From: Lyophyllum atratum | Lineage: Eukaryota > Basidiomycota > Agaricomycetes > Agaricales > Lyophyllaceae | NCBI GenBank assembly: GCA_014905825.1 | Contig: JACGCN010000002.1 | Coordinates: forward strand, 496,001 to 560,000 | Reading direction: 5' to 3' | DNA: 64,000 nt | Shown here: piece by piece, positions 23,225 to 35,182 of the stretch | Layout: the number at the start of each line of letters is the position of its first letter | Numbering within the stretch: the stretch's first letter is position 1 | The notes under the pieces: model-generated | Databases searched by the model: none | Told to the model about the DNA's origin: nothing | The model's input: the letters and a program-made list of their open reading frames with translations, nothing else | Translations under genes and position numbers: made by a program

Positions 23225-24099
23225 TTGTCCAATGATGATCGATTTTTGGGGACTGTAGCTATAGGTGTCTCTGGAGTCCTACCCTATTTCTGAGGCTTGC
23301 GAAGTCACGAACATGTGGAATGAAAGTAGCTGTGCCTCCATACCAGATCTAAGGTGATATTTCCATTTGACCACCTCCCCTACCAAGACATATCTAGAAA
23401 GCTCCGAAGGCTCGATTTACCTTCGGCAGAAGGACCTCTGCACCGATAGTAAATATCGTTAAAAGACTACTTAGTCTATTCTAATCCCTGGTTTCGATGG
23501 CCCAGTACGAATCAATACGAGGGCTACATATCTGGGGTGTATAAAGGTCGACATGAACCTTCCAAGACTCATCGCCCTAGGTCCTGAACTTTTTGCCATG
23601 CGAAGCGTGCTGCGCACTTTGCCTAAGCCGCTCTAACTCGATGAGATGACTGGGTGCGTCTACAGATGCTGCCGGAAGCTGGAACTTGCATCTAGGCCTG
23701 AGAGGCAATAAGCAGATGTACGAGCGGGAAAGAGCAGGTTGTTGTCCGTTGCTTGGCGGAGCCGGTGATGTGGCTGGTTTCGTTCGTTCACCTTGTCGTC
23801 CACGCTACACTGGAGATTGAATTCCAACCCGATGAGCATACTCCTGCACCTCTCTAACCGATTCAATCGTACGAATCTGTTTTCCTGTCTTCCTCAACGC
23901 CCTTGAGCAGCTTGGACTGATAATAAGCGACTAATTGGCGGCCGTTGGTACCCAAGTCCTCCTTTAGTATCCTAGATCGTTTTTTTCCACGCGATGACAT
24001 AGAAGCGCTGGAGTATATCCATTATGCCCTTCCAACAAGCTGCGCACTGCAGTCGACTATCATCAACATCACTAGTCTGAAGATAAGCGTACGCCGACA
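23225..24099. other. Divergent intergenic region, no gene seen
   Basis: This lies between the 5' ends of Tad2 (minus) and the fourth secreted paralogue (plus). It should hold both promoters. No coding exon is supported. Confidence 0.45.
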
Positions 24100-24872
24100 A
24101 TGCTGGTCCCTTTCGCGATCCCCTTCATTGCAGGCCTCATCAGCCTTCCCTATGTCGCCAATGCTCGCTCTCTCACAGTCAACCTGACTATAGGGCAGAT
24201 AAGTCCCGCTCACACGGAATTAATCACTCGCCAGGCTGCCCCAATCGATGTACCCGCCCAGTGTAAGTCGACCTGCGACTCCGTGAACGCCGTAATTGCC
24301 AATGTGAGTCCGTCAATACCCGTCTGATTCCTCATCTTGACCTTTCTGCTGCAACGTTAAGAACTGCACGCCACAGCAATGTTGCACGTCCACCTTCGAG
24401 AGGCAATATTTCAATTGCTTCTTGTGCGTCGGCAACTCCATCAATCTCAAAGATTACTCGCAGCCTCAAATCGTTCTCAACGGTACGCGATATAGCTTGC
24501 GGTCCACTCTCGTTTCTCACTTTGCTTTTTCGCTGCGTAGAATTTCGGCAGCAGTGTGCCAGTAGAGGACTTGCCATTGCGGCGCTGACGTTCCCCGGGC
24601 AAGGTGCCTCTCGAAGCGCGACCTCGACGAGACCATCTTCGAGCTCCAGAAGGGCTTCAGTGGGGGTGACGACGATATCAGCATCACCAACCCTTTCGGT
24701 GGTCTCCCCGGCCGTTTCTCAGCAGACGGTCACCAGGTTGTCTTCTGCCAGCGGAGACGCGGCTCCCACCGGAGCGCCTGCTGGCGGCAACTCGGCGTCG
24801 GGACGGTATGGGGTTTCATGCTTAGCCGCTGTTGTGGCGAGTTTCGTTGTCGCGGCATGGCATCTCAGATGA
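24100..24872 (+). CDS. Secreted eight-cysteine protein with Ser/Thr-rich stalk (paralogue 4)
   Basis: Three exons encode about 220 residues. The signal peptide is MLVPFAIPFIAGLISLPYVANA. The cysteine core is QCKSTC-x9-C-x4-CC-x10-C-x2-C, then the eighth Cys in EFRQQC. The spacing matches the cluster at 4.2-8.3 kb except that the C-x-C pair is a CC pair here. Introns between Cys2 and Cys3 and between Cys7 and Cys8 are in the same places; the signal-peptide intron is missing. The C-terminal part is Ser/Thr/Ala-rich (SATSTRPSSSSRRASVG), mucin-like, and ends in a hydrophobic stretch (CLAAVVASFVVAAWHLR) typical of a GPI signal. So this copy looks like a wall- or membrane-anchored stalked form. Function unknown. 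Confidence 0.78.
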
Positions 24873-25088
24873 AGAAGGTTGCGGGAAATATGGTGCGTCA
24901 TGTTTGATGGCTGTATTCGGGAGTCTCTTTGTGACAGTATGGCATCTTGAATGAAGAGGAATAGTCAACTTGGGAGGGGAAGGAGATGTTTGAACGCTGT
25001 ATTGGCCTCTTGTACTTATGAATAAATCAAAAGCAGACTTTTTGTATTATACACGCATACGCATGCACGACCATTCGCGTGGTAGTGG

Positions 25089-27442
25089 TTAGAGACGCGC
25101 ATCGCGGGGCATCTTCTTCAGTGCTTGTCGTACACCCATATCCCCCAGAACATCTTCCGCGCCAGCAAGGACTAGAAACACAGATAAGTCATAAGTCGCA
25201 CTAAAGAAGATAATCAAGCAGTACTCACTAGCGTCGAAGCCTGATGTCCGGTGATACTATACAGCAGATGCTCAGCACACGGAGCTCATAGGTAATGTTG
25301 CATCGCTTACGTTCTCGATGTGTTTGCCCATGCCAGTCGTTGTAAGTGCTCTGCCGCCGAACACCTGTGTGGCATCTGAAAATGGGTTATACTCGGAGAC
25401 TCGACTATAGGAGAGTAGGGAGGATGCTCACCTTCTGCTGTCTCGCGCCCAGTCCGGGAGACAAACCTGTTTTGTTTTGAGATGTTGGATATAAAGCTTC
25501 GCATAGTGTGCTTACTGCTTCAGTAGACCGATAGGACCGGCGAGCTTGGCCGACCACTCGTTGTACGACATCTACAGTGAGGTATGAGTCGAGTCTTGGA
25601 TAACTGACATACTGGGGGAATAACGAACCTTGTTCATCTGGTGCGTGATAGATTCGTACCAGTTTTGGCATGCCTCTACTCGGGAGATCATAGCAGCGAG
25701 TCTCGACCGGATGACAGCCTGAGCGGTCAGTGGCTTGCCGAACACGATGCGTTGGTTTGCCCATCTGTAGACATAGGGAACCGTTTAGTTCTATCTCCTG
25801 TAGATAGTGAAGGTTGCCGTACTTGAGGCATTCTTCGACGACGAGACGTTGCGCGGCTATGGAGCACGCGACGACCATCCATCGCTCGTGATTGAAGTTG
25901 CTCAAGATTACGGACATGCCGTTCCCGACCTTTCCAAGTGTGTTTCCGACGGGGACGCGGACCTAAAGACGGAATGAAACAGTCAGGAATGGCTGCGAGC
26001 GTCGTTGGCGATATACATGATACTTGACCTTGTCGAAAACGATGTAGGCTGTTCCAGCGACTCCTGAATACCCAGTCGGGATCTGTTTGGTAGTCACGCC
26101 TGGGCCGCGTTCAATTAAAAGGACAGTGAAACCGGTCTGGGTGAAGAAGGATAAGAATGTGAGAGACGATGAACCCACGGTTGAATGCTTACATCGGTTT
26201 TACAACCCGTCGTGAAGTAATCTGCGAAGGTGCCGTTCGTAATCCACCTGGACGCAACGTCAGCAGATGCAATATCATGTAGAAGTCAATAACTTGCTTC
26301 TTTGTTCCTGTGACTATCCAGTAATCGCCGTCCCGTACAGCCGTGGTCTGAAGTCCAGAGACATCACTGCCAGCAAAAGCTTCGCTGATAGCAAGCGCCA
26401 CGTATTTCTTGCCGGCGAGAGCCTGGTGATTCGTGTTAGCGAGTAGAGCACTGGTATTTCGTAGAGTACATACGTCAGGAACAACTTGCTCGATAAGTTC
26501 TGGAGTGCCATAGTTCAATATAGGTGGCACGCCAATGACAAGGCCAGCGAGAAGTCCGTCGACCACTGCGCGGCTGCTGACACGAGCGAGTTCAGAGTGC
26601 ACGATCCCCTAAACGATAGGTTAATAAAGATTTCCCAAACGTTTATGCGCGACACATACCTCATGAAAATAGTCAAATTCTTCGGGCTTCACCACTCCAC
26701 CTAGAAGGGTGCGACCTTGGAGGTGTTTCCCAGGTCCAAGCCGCATGGCGATGATATTTGCTTCGCTATGAGATACGTTAGAACCGAGAATTAGGAGTGT
26801 ATGAACGCAAATTACCCCATCTTATCGACCACTTCCTGCGATATCCGTTTGCCACTCTCCTCACACCGCTCAGATTCAGGCTTGACGACTTCCATAAAGA
26901 ACCTGCGAACAGCAACCTGGAACTTCCTGTGACCCTCAGAGTAGTATGGGCTGTAGTATCCTCTGCTAAGCCATGTGGGTTCGGCGTAAGGGACCTGGCT
27001 GAGCTCTCCAGGCGCCAAAGGCAGAATCTTCGGTTCTTGGCCCTCAATTTTGCCTATCTGGAGACGAGCATACTGGGGTTTGAACAGAATTTCTTTACGG
27101 TGAAGACCGAAGAATGCATCAGTTGCATCCTTCCCGGCTGGTAGAAAGGCCGTTAGATAGGTCTTGCATGCGTCGCGACTCGGCCGAACTCACCGACGTA
27201 ATCGGCGTACAAGACATTCGCTCCTCCAGGGTGCATATTCGCGAACTTGGAAACATCATAGACCTTGGCATCTATAATAATCCACTGAATTCATGTATTA
27301 GTTGGGGTAACGCGGGTTCCATTCTCATGCATACGAACCAGGTCGCCCTCCTTGTTATGCTGTTCGAAGTTTCAGACAGTGTCGAAGTATACACGAAAGA
27401 ATTGCCCACTTTTGACACTTCTTCGGTAGAGAACTCCTTCAT
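25089..27442 (-). CDS. Cytochrome b5-acyl-CoA dehydrogenase fusion
   Basis: The start at 27442 (MKEFSTEEVSK) is followed by two short exons giving HNKEGDLWIIIDAKVYDVSK. Then comes the haem-binding MHPGGANVLYADYV, with the second haem His in FFGLHRKE. After a linker, the acyl-CoA dehydrogenase domain begins near YYSEGHRKFQVAVRRFF. It continues with GPPILNYGTPEL-like text, then ALAISEAFAGSDVSGLQTT and DGDYWIVTGTKKWITNG (FAD and substrate region), then VGNGMSVILSNFNHERW. The C-terminus has TQVFGGRALTTTGMGKHIEN. The enzyme introduces a double bond into an acyl-CoA; the attached b5 domain suggests direct electron hand-off. This fusion is known in fungi. No clear mitochondrial or peroxisomal signal is seen (it ends RDARL), so location is open. 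Confidence 0.88.
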
Positions 27443-28433
27443 ATTCTTGTCAGCTATTGAAGCGTTAATTATTGGGGTGGCACTGAATAAGGAGTAATCG
27501 TGGTTCAGGTCAATAATTGCGGGGAAGTCGATCACCGGCTCTGCGTTCCGTTACGGTAGCATGTGATTTGCGCCAGCCAATCGCAAGCCATGGAACTGGC
27601 GATGACCTCTTGAGTGAAACATGACCAAACAACGCCTCAGTCGCTCATGGGAGTCCTGCCAGGCTGCCGCCATCATCTGGAGAACATTCACCATTAGACT
27701 GTGACGATACTCAAATCCTATCACCATTACTGTCCCTGATGTCATAATACTGTTCCAATCCACAGCGCCATCCGCGTCCTTTGAATCGGACCTGTATAAC
27801 AAGGTGCGGATGGGGTGCAATTATCCGACCGTCGCGCCTCCAATGAAGTGTGGTTGAAGCTCTTCGAAAATTGATATCAGGATGAAGCAGAAATACCTTA
27901 ATTCAGACGTCGACATCCGCATCGATGTGACCGCTTTGGGAAAGGTTGAGGAAATAGGGGCGACAACTGGTCGACAGTCAGATTCAGGCACCGGATTTTT
28001 GGTCTCTCCTACTAGTAAGAATCGATAACGTCGGGGACGAGACCAGGGGCTAAGACTGCATTGGGCCTCAGTTGGCGTTGAAGCTGCGCTATTGGTGTCG
28101 AAGTTAAATTGCTCCTCGGACTGACGACCATATGACACCATACTTACCATGTCTCCTTTGAGGCCTTCTAACCGCGTCGAGTGGGCGAGGTTTCGCCACC
28201 GGGCTCACGGCTGCGATGCTGGGAGCTGCCCTCATTTTTTGCTCCGTTCCGCAGAGCTGTAACGCATCGTTATTGGTAATATATGTACATCTAGCAGTGG
28301 GTAATACAGTGTATGTGCGGGGTAGTGATGCTGGGCCGATCTTCTCCTTGTACAGCATGTGTCCGGAAACATCAATAACATGTATATAAATAGGTTATAT
28401 GGGTTAGTAGTTACAACTGATGCAGCAAAGTCG
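27443..28433. other. Intergenic, no gene seen
   Basis: About 1 kb lies between the 5' end of the acyl-CoA dehydrogenase gene and the 3' end of the Rad16-like gene. Minus-strand frames at 27551-28358 show no domain. It should include the dehydrogenase promoter. Confidence 0.4.
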
Positions 28434-31400
28434 TTAATATGACTTCAATGTCGAGATGACCAAGAATGCACTCACTCTGAACAAAAAGCCAAGCTATGGA
28501 TAGAGTCAGCAATAAAGAAATACACAAGGAAAACAACAACGTACATCCTCAGGTGTCAAACGGCCCATGGCCTGATCATCAGCAGCCAAAGTGGCGTTGA
28601 CCATTGCCGACTTCTTGTCTTGCAGCTAATAGATGGGAAAGCATCAGGGGATGTTGGCCAGTATCACCGCCGAACAAAACCCACCTGGACGATCTGACTC
28701 TCGATGCTGTCTTCAACGACCAGTTTGATGGCTTGCACTGGGCGATGTTGGCCCAAACGATGTATTCGGTCCATGGCCTCTGTTTCTCGGTATCAGAGGG
28801 AACTCATTTGTATAGTTACAGGATGCTTACGGAATTCGACCTAGGGGAAAAGACGATGAGATGTACGTCGCAGGCAGGTGATTGATATGTTGACATACCG
28901 CTGGGTTCCACCAACTATCCATGAGGTACACCCGTGAAGCTTCTGTCAAGTTGAGAGCGACACCTCCAGCTTTGAGACTGACGAGGAACACAGTCACATC
29001 AACGTTATTCGCTGAAAGTCAAGTGAGAAAGATGAAAAGAAGAAATGGATAGATCTACGCACTGAAGTGCTTAATTGTGGCGTCTCGGGCTTGTGGGCTC
29101 ATCGTACCCTCTAGTCGACAGAGCTATAAAATCAAATTAGGATGGTGTTTGACAGCTCTCTAGATCCGGGGCTAGGTGCTCACGTTGAAACCAGCTTTCT
29201 GAAGTCTATACGCAATGAGATCCAAAAAGTTCACAAACTGGCTGAAGACGATGCTCTTCGTTGTGGCGTCTTGCATCCTCAAATTGGTGAGTTCCTCGAC
29301 GAGGGCCTCGATCTTCGATGACGACCTCCATGTCTCAAGGTTGAGACGCCCAAGGATGCCCTGACGCGCTTTCGGGAGGTTTTCTTCCAGTTCGAGGGCA
29401 GGTGCTTCCAGGTCAATCGTCAGGGGAAGATGGCAGGTAGGGCACTTGGGCTGCATCAAGAATAAGGTTAAATGGCAAGGAGGAGGGGAGACAGGGTGAA
29501 AACGAACCATGTCTTCCTCAGAGGTTTCAAGATATTGCTTGATGCAAGCGCGATCGAAGATGTGGCGGCATTTCGCCTGAATGGCGTCCTCTGCGATATC
29601 ATTACAGATACGACACACAGTGGCCTCCTCGAGATCGTCATTGGTGAAGCTACGAGCATTAGTCTTGCTCCGGAGTACAAGATCAGGGTGGCAAGCCATC
29701 TGCCTGAGGCGAGTAAGGCTGAAGTGGATAGGTGAGTGGGGTCCATCAAGCTAATCATTATTCAAGACATACAGAGTAAAGATGTTGGAGAAGTCTGAGA
29801 AGATCGTTTAGCGTTCAAACGAGTCCATAGATCACGGGAGAGACGCACTGTTCAAAACTGTTCCCTGATCTACATATGTGCTGAACTCGCGCTTCGCATT
29901 CGTATATAAAGAGAGATACAAGTCTTTCTCCTCTGGGCTGAAATAGTCCTTGCGGACGATGACTGTACGTGGAGGCAGACCGAGATCATCGGCTTTTTGC
30001 AGCTGAGGAGCAACTGTTGAGTGCAAGGATCCATTAGCTGAAGATTGCGACGGACCTTGGTTCTGCGAAGCATCATCCTGTCGAGGAGAATCCTGAGCTT
30101 CTTGAAGGCGGGTTTACCAGGTCCGACCATTCCGTTCTTCTGAATGGGTGTCAGGATTTCGTTGTTCCAGAAACAGGTCTACGCAGAAAAAGTGAGTACA
30201 GATTGATACGGTTGTACACGAGTCTTACGTGTTGCATAGGGGTGTGTCCGCAACCTATGCATGGTACTATGAGTCTTTCCATCCGAAGATAAACGCAAGG
30301 AACACACCATCGCATGACCGTTTGTCCGAGAACTTCCAATGCAGGGACTTGCAGTCACAGGCTTTGCCTGTCCAGAGTGTCAGCATCTTCGAACCCGAAA
30401 GAACAGTCGGCGATTCAGACGTACAGAAATAGTAAGAGAACGGGTCACCCCCGAGAAACCGGACGAGACTGTACAATTCTCCCACTCGGTTCTGCAGAGG
30501 GGTTCCGGATAAGCACCATCGGTAGTTACCCTTGAGCTCGAACGCAGCTTTGGCTGTATTCGTAGAACGTTCCTTGATGTTATGAGCTTCGTCCAACTAA
30601 ACATAGAGCCTTGAGTAATGTGTTATGCTGTCCATTGTTAGAGGAGATGCGTACAACAATACGATTCCAGTGGATTTCATGTATAGGAGACTTCTCCTTG
30701 ACGATCATGCCTTTGCGCTTGAAGCCACTCTGTTGCTTCCGGAAGCAGCTAGGGAACAAAACATTAGATATATGTCAAGGATGAAGCATGAACGTCATAC
30801 CTTTCCATGACAGCATATGTTGTCAGGACCTAGAAAAAGGCTCAATTTCGATGCATGTGATGTACACGGATATTACGCACGACATCGTATTTCTTGAGTT
30901 CCTTGACGTCAGATTCTCGAGAAGAGCCATGCCACACAAGAACTTTCAGTCCGTCTGTATGTGCTTCAATCTCGTTTCTCCATTGCATGACCGCGACGGT
31001 AGGTCTGTGAGGATCATGAGTGTAGGTTTCACAGGGAAGATGATGATGCGTACGCTACGACAAGGTTGGGCTTGATATTGTCGGTGATCAAGAGTGCGAT
31101 AATTTGGATAGTTTTGCCCATTCTACGAAATTGTTAGTCAACGCAGCAATGATGCGGAAGAGTGAGTGATTGTACCCCATCTCGTCCTGCGGAACGACAC
31201 GGTTAGCTGGATTCAAAAAGGGACAAATAGTTTTCACGTACAGCAAGCATACCACCATGCCAGATACCTTGCTCTTGCTTTCGCATCCAGAACAAACTCT
31301 CTCGCTGGAAAGGCAAAAGGGTCAACTTCAAATTCGCCGGCTGTTCAGCCTCCGTAGGCGTAATGATTGGAATTGATTCCTCAAGATCTCCCCAGACGTC

Positions 31401-32522
31401 CTTGAGTTCTTCATGATGCCGGTGTAGCGCAATCGACGATTTTTCCGCCTAAGTTTGATTTGAGCATGGAAAGCATCGGGAGACTAACACGCGACTTACA
31501 TATGTGAGCCGGCGACCCAACTCTCGCATAAGCTTCTGTTCTTCCGCTTTGTTGGCTTTCTTCCACGCGTTTGCCTGTTGTCTTTGCTCTCGCTTCTCTT
31601 TGCGCAGTTGGGTCAAAGTCATATGCTTTGCTGGCTTTCGAGCTGGAACAGCCTTCTTCGACTTCTTCGCGACGGCCTTGCCTTTCTTGGAGAGGGGCAT
31701 ATCAGACTCAGACTCAGATGCAGAGTCATCGACCTCGTCGTGGCTTCCGCTGAAGTAGTCATCAACGTCGACGCTTTTGTTACCCCTGGTAAGGCGACGT
31801 TCAGCAGCAGCAGCTCGCAAAGCAGCGGCAGAATTGGTGGGATTGCGCTGTGAGGAAGATGAGCCAGCAGGTTTGGGTCGCGAAGTCTCCAACGACATTT
31901 CCACAGCAGCGGAGAGCAAGATGGCCTCCTCCTCGCTGTCGCTGGCTGCGAGGGCGTCTTCATCCTCAGAAGCTTCAAACTCAGATCCACTGTCGTCGGA
32001 TTCATCGAGCATTCGGTCTTCTTCATAATCTAAGCCTGGTTCGGATGCCATCTCGTCGTCGTCGTCGTCGTCGTCCGAGATAGAGGATATTGGGGCAGGC
32101 GCTTTGCCTTTGCCCTTCTTTTGAGGTACTGGAGCTGTTGCCTGAGAATACCATAAAGCTATATAGCAATTTATAGGCAAAGGTATCGATTTGCTCACCT
32201 TGCCTTTCCCCTTCACGACAGCTATTCTAGACATGGGGATTTCAACATACACGGCTCGTCGCTTTAAGGGTCTCTGCTGGACAGACAAGCTCTCAGATTC
32301 GGACTTGTCTATGTCGCTGGAGAGCGCGCGCTTCTTCCCCTTTCCCCGCGTAATATTTCGTTGTGGTTTCTTTGTCTCTTCGCTTTCAGAGGTTGCTGGG
32401 GTTTCAGACGTGACAACCGATGTTCGAGTGCTGAATATTGGCGAGACATTGGTTGTCCCTGTTCCAGAGGTGGGGGAGGGGGATGCGAGGCGCTTCGCAG
32501 AACTTCTGGTCACTCGGGACAT
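28434..32522 (-). CDS. RAD16: Rad16-type SNF2 ATPase with RING finger (nucleotide excision repair)
   Basis: About 16 exons encode more than 1000 residues. The ATG at 32522 begins [15 protein letters not shown]. The first 330 residues are charged and disordered, with an acidic run ([12 protein letters not shown]) and Lys-rich tracts. The helicase follows: [18 protein letters not shown], Walker A in [16 protein letters not shown] box in DEAHNIKER, and [16 protein letters not shown]3HC4 RING finger ([20 protein letters not shown], then CPTCHLPL) is inserted between the two helicase lobes. Lobe 2 has [32 protein letters not shown] and [12 protein letters not shown]. This layout is that of Rad16, which with Rad7 acts in global genome repair. 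The C-terminus LTPEDLGFLFR is typical; the stop at 28434 assumes readthrough, but a last intron at a GTGAGT donor just after FLFR is possible. Confidence 0.9.
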
Positions 32523-32820
32523 GGGGGTCAACGTTGAACAATGTACAAAACTGTAACGAACAAGAAATTTTCCCCCGCCCGTGACTTTCTTAATTAGCGT
32601 TATGCACACGTCACGTAATCTCACGTGGGCGCGTTTAATGATCGAGGGATGGCACGATAGCCAGGATCGTGTATGTATGTCTGCGAGCTTACAGGATTAG
32701 GGTAACTATATAACTAGGTAATGTTGAGGTGAGGTCTAAATATCACGGCTTGGAAGGTAGGTAGATGGGGAAGAGCGCGCGTCTAAACTTGCGGCTCCGA
32801 TGCGTGACACGATGAGTCAG

Positions 32821-34167
32821 TCAAGTCCGAATGAAAATTAGGAGGCCCTCATACACTGCCCAGCCGATAGCAGAGCTAAGAACTTTGCGCGACAAACGCA
32901 GGGATGCTCCATCAAAGTAGCCAACGATGCCTCGTTGCTTTAAAAAAATCAAAAGGGTGGTTAGTTGCGCGGAACATTATAATAAGGGACTACGACTTAC
33001 CTGCCAAATAGTACGTATCGTACGGAAGAGACCGTGATATCGGTCTTCAGAGCGCACTTGAATCTTAGTCTGAAACACAAGGAGTTCAGGCAACACTAGC
33101 GAGGAAGGCCAGGAAACAACTGACCTTGATAACATCAAAAGGGTGAGTGGCCAGAGTAGCTATTGCACCAGCAGAAGCAGCGGAGATGCTATGTATGGCA
33201 GCAGCATGACCATTTGTGGTTGTTGGGACAATTGAATCTGGGGTAGAGGCATATAAATATGAGATCGACTCAGAAACTGAACCAGACATACACGTTTTAC
33301 GCTTGATGCCTTCGTAGCAGACGAGAAAAATCCCAGCATAGGGGGCATCGCGGAGTGAAGACGCCATAAAACCACGGAGGAGCTCCGACGGCCCCTGGCG
33401 TGTAATCGAAATGAGTGCGCTAGGCAGACTCTGGTACGCGTACATGTTGCTCTAGCAGCCGAAGTGAGATACAAAGCGAGGAAGGGTAACATCGATGAAT
33501 ATGCTGACTTCGTATCGTGCTTTCAGAACGGAGAAGGGGTTCAAAAAGAAACCGACTGAGACGCGTGTCGTAGCGCCGGCGAGGAGGTTGCCTCCGTTTG
33601 TGAGGGTGGGGAGCACGGATGAGTTCTTGGTGTTGTGCGTCTGGGCTCGGAACATTTGAAAGTAAGGTGAAGTCGCCATTAGAGTCCGTAGCTGCGTTAG
33701 ACTGGTCATATACATTGCGACGCCGGGTACGTTCCTGACGTATCGTACTGTTGATTGAGAATTCATGATGCGAAAAGGTAAAGAGTGTGTACGGACCGAA
33801 TTAGAGAAGCAGCGGTTCCCCTCCAAAGACCTGCCACTCCGTCCTTCGCTAGGACATCACGAGCAGTGCCGAGGATGACGTTCCGTCTGTCATCTATGAA
33901 GAACCGTCGAACCCAATGGAGAAAGTGCGCTCACTGTAGCCTCAGCTTGCCGTCCCCTTGCTGCATACGCGTCTTCAATAAATCAACTAATCATTTCTTC
34001 AGGAGGTGTCGTCTTGGAGAAAAGCAGATGTCCTCACAGGGCTGAAGGCAAACCGTCGTCGCGAGACCCGATAACGCGCCTGGTTGCGTCCCGAGAGCTT
34101 AGCTACGACTTCTTCCCCATTAAGTTGGATACGTACCGGAGAGCAGTTGCTGCCCGACATTGCTCAT
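32821..34167 (-). CDS. Mitochondrial glycine carrier (Hem25/SLC25A38-like)
   Basis: About eight exons encode some 330 residues. The start at 34167 gives MSNVGQQLLSGALSGLATT, then VCLQPFDLLKTRMQQG, the first carrier signature. Repeat 1 closes with GVAGLWRGTAASLIRNVPGV. Repeat 2 has SVGFFLNPFSVLKARYE and GPSELLRGFMASSLRDAPYA, strongly like the SLC25A38/Hem25 group. Repeat 3 has LATHPFDVIKTKIQVRSEDR and GIVGYFDGASLRLSRKV. Proteins of this group import glycine into mitochondria for the first step of haem synthesis. Several acceptors were chosen because only they keep the conserved reading frame. The gene is divergent from Spt4, sharing a 347-bp promoter region. Confidence 0.87.
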
Positions 34168-34514
34168 GCGCTATAAAATCTTTGTCAGAAGATAGTTTGC
34201 CAGTAATAACTAAAGTAATGACAACACACCTTGAGGGGCCCTTGGGTAGAAATGTATTCGTGAGGTGGTTTTGTAGATGGTACCCGTTGGACTCACAGGG
34301 CTGCGAGGTTAATCAAATATGGTCCGGGATCGCAACGGGACGCTCAGGAAGAGGAAGTGTCAATACCAGTCAGAGAGAACCGCAATCGTCGTTCCCGTCG
34401 GGACGAGTGGGGATTTGAAGTAAAGTAGTCACGTGACCCGGAAATCGCTGAGGTCAGACTGAGGCAGAAACTTGCGGCTGTTCAGATTCTCTCTTACTCT
34501 GACCATCACCAGAG
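34168..34514. other. Shared divergent promoter (glycine carrier / Spt4)
   Basis: This stretch lies between two divergent start codons. No coding exon is supported. It likely serves both genes. Confidence 0.5.
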
Positions 34515-34991
34515 ATGGCTGCAGCAGCAATCCCAGCGCAGGCTCGGTCAAAACAACTACGGGCATGTCTGCTATGCTCAATCATCCAACTACCGGTCGA
34601 TTTCCGGAAAAACGGCTGCCCGAACTGTGAAGAAATCATGCAGGTGAGTCCTCTGCCCTCCCATCGTTCCTAGAAACGCTGGCTGAATTTTGATGGACGC
34701 AGATGAAAATGAACTCGGACCGGATAGCATCGTGCACAACGACCTATTTTGATGGAGTGATAGCTGTAGTGGATCCAGAGACGGCTTGGGTGGCGAGATG
34801 GCAGCGGACATGTGCGTTGTGTCAGCTCTTGTCTGTGTATCTTTCTAACTGACGCATTATGTATGATAGCCAAATATGTACGAGGGATGTACGCTGTGCG
34901 TGTCAAAGGGCGGATACCCGAAGACGTTGAGGCGGAGCTGGAGAGTCGGGGCATCAAGTACCGTTCTCGAGATCAGACAGAACAGGAGTAA
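34515..34991 (+). CDS. SPT4: Transcription elongation factor Spt4
   Basis: Three exons encode about 115 residues. The zinc ribbon is visible as RACLLCSIIQ (first Cys pair) and NGCPNCEE (second pair). These are followed by DRIASCTTTYFDGVIAVVDP, ETAWVARWQRTSKYVRGMY and AVRVKGRIPEDVE, all typical of Spt4. With Spt5 it forms the DSIF complex, which keeps RNA polymerase II and I processive. The length matches the family. The start at 34515 (MAAAAIPAQARSKQ) is the first in-frame ATG. The 3' end converges on the lipase gene with a gap of 191 bp. Confidence 0.93.
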
Positions 34992-35182
34992 TGGGGGTTT
35001 GTTGGTGCTGTACGTTTCTTGTACCATCTCATAGAGCCCGCCATGGGGCACACTGCTTATTGTCTGTGTAAAATAGATATGGTTTATGTGTAATACGACA
35101 GGTGGTTCTACATGACATCTACAACGTCCTCCTTGGACACAAATTTGGTTGATGATACATACATGGTTGGATGAGTAAGGTG

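Noticed and set aside
29172..30600. Several separate small genes within the Rad16 locus
   Set aside because: The pieces join through GT-AG introns into one SNF2/RING protein in the family order.
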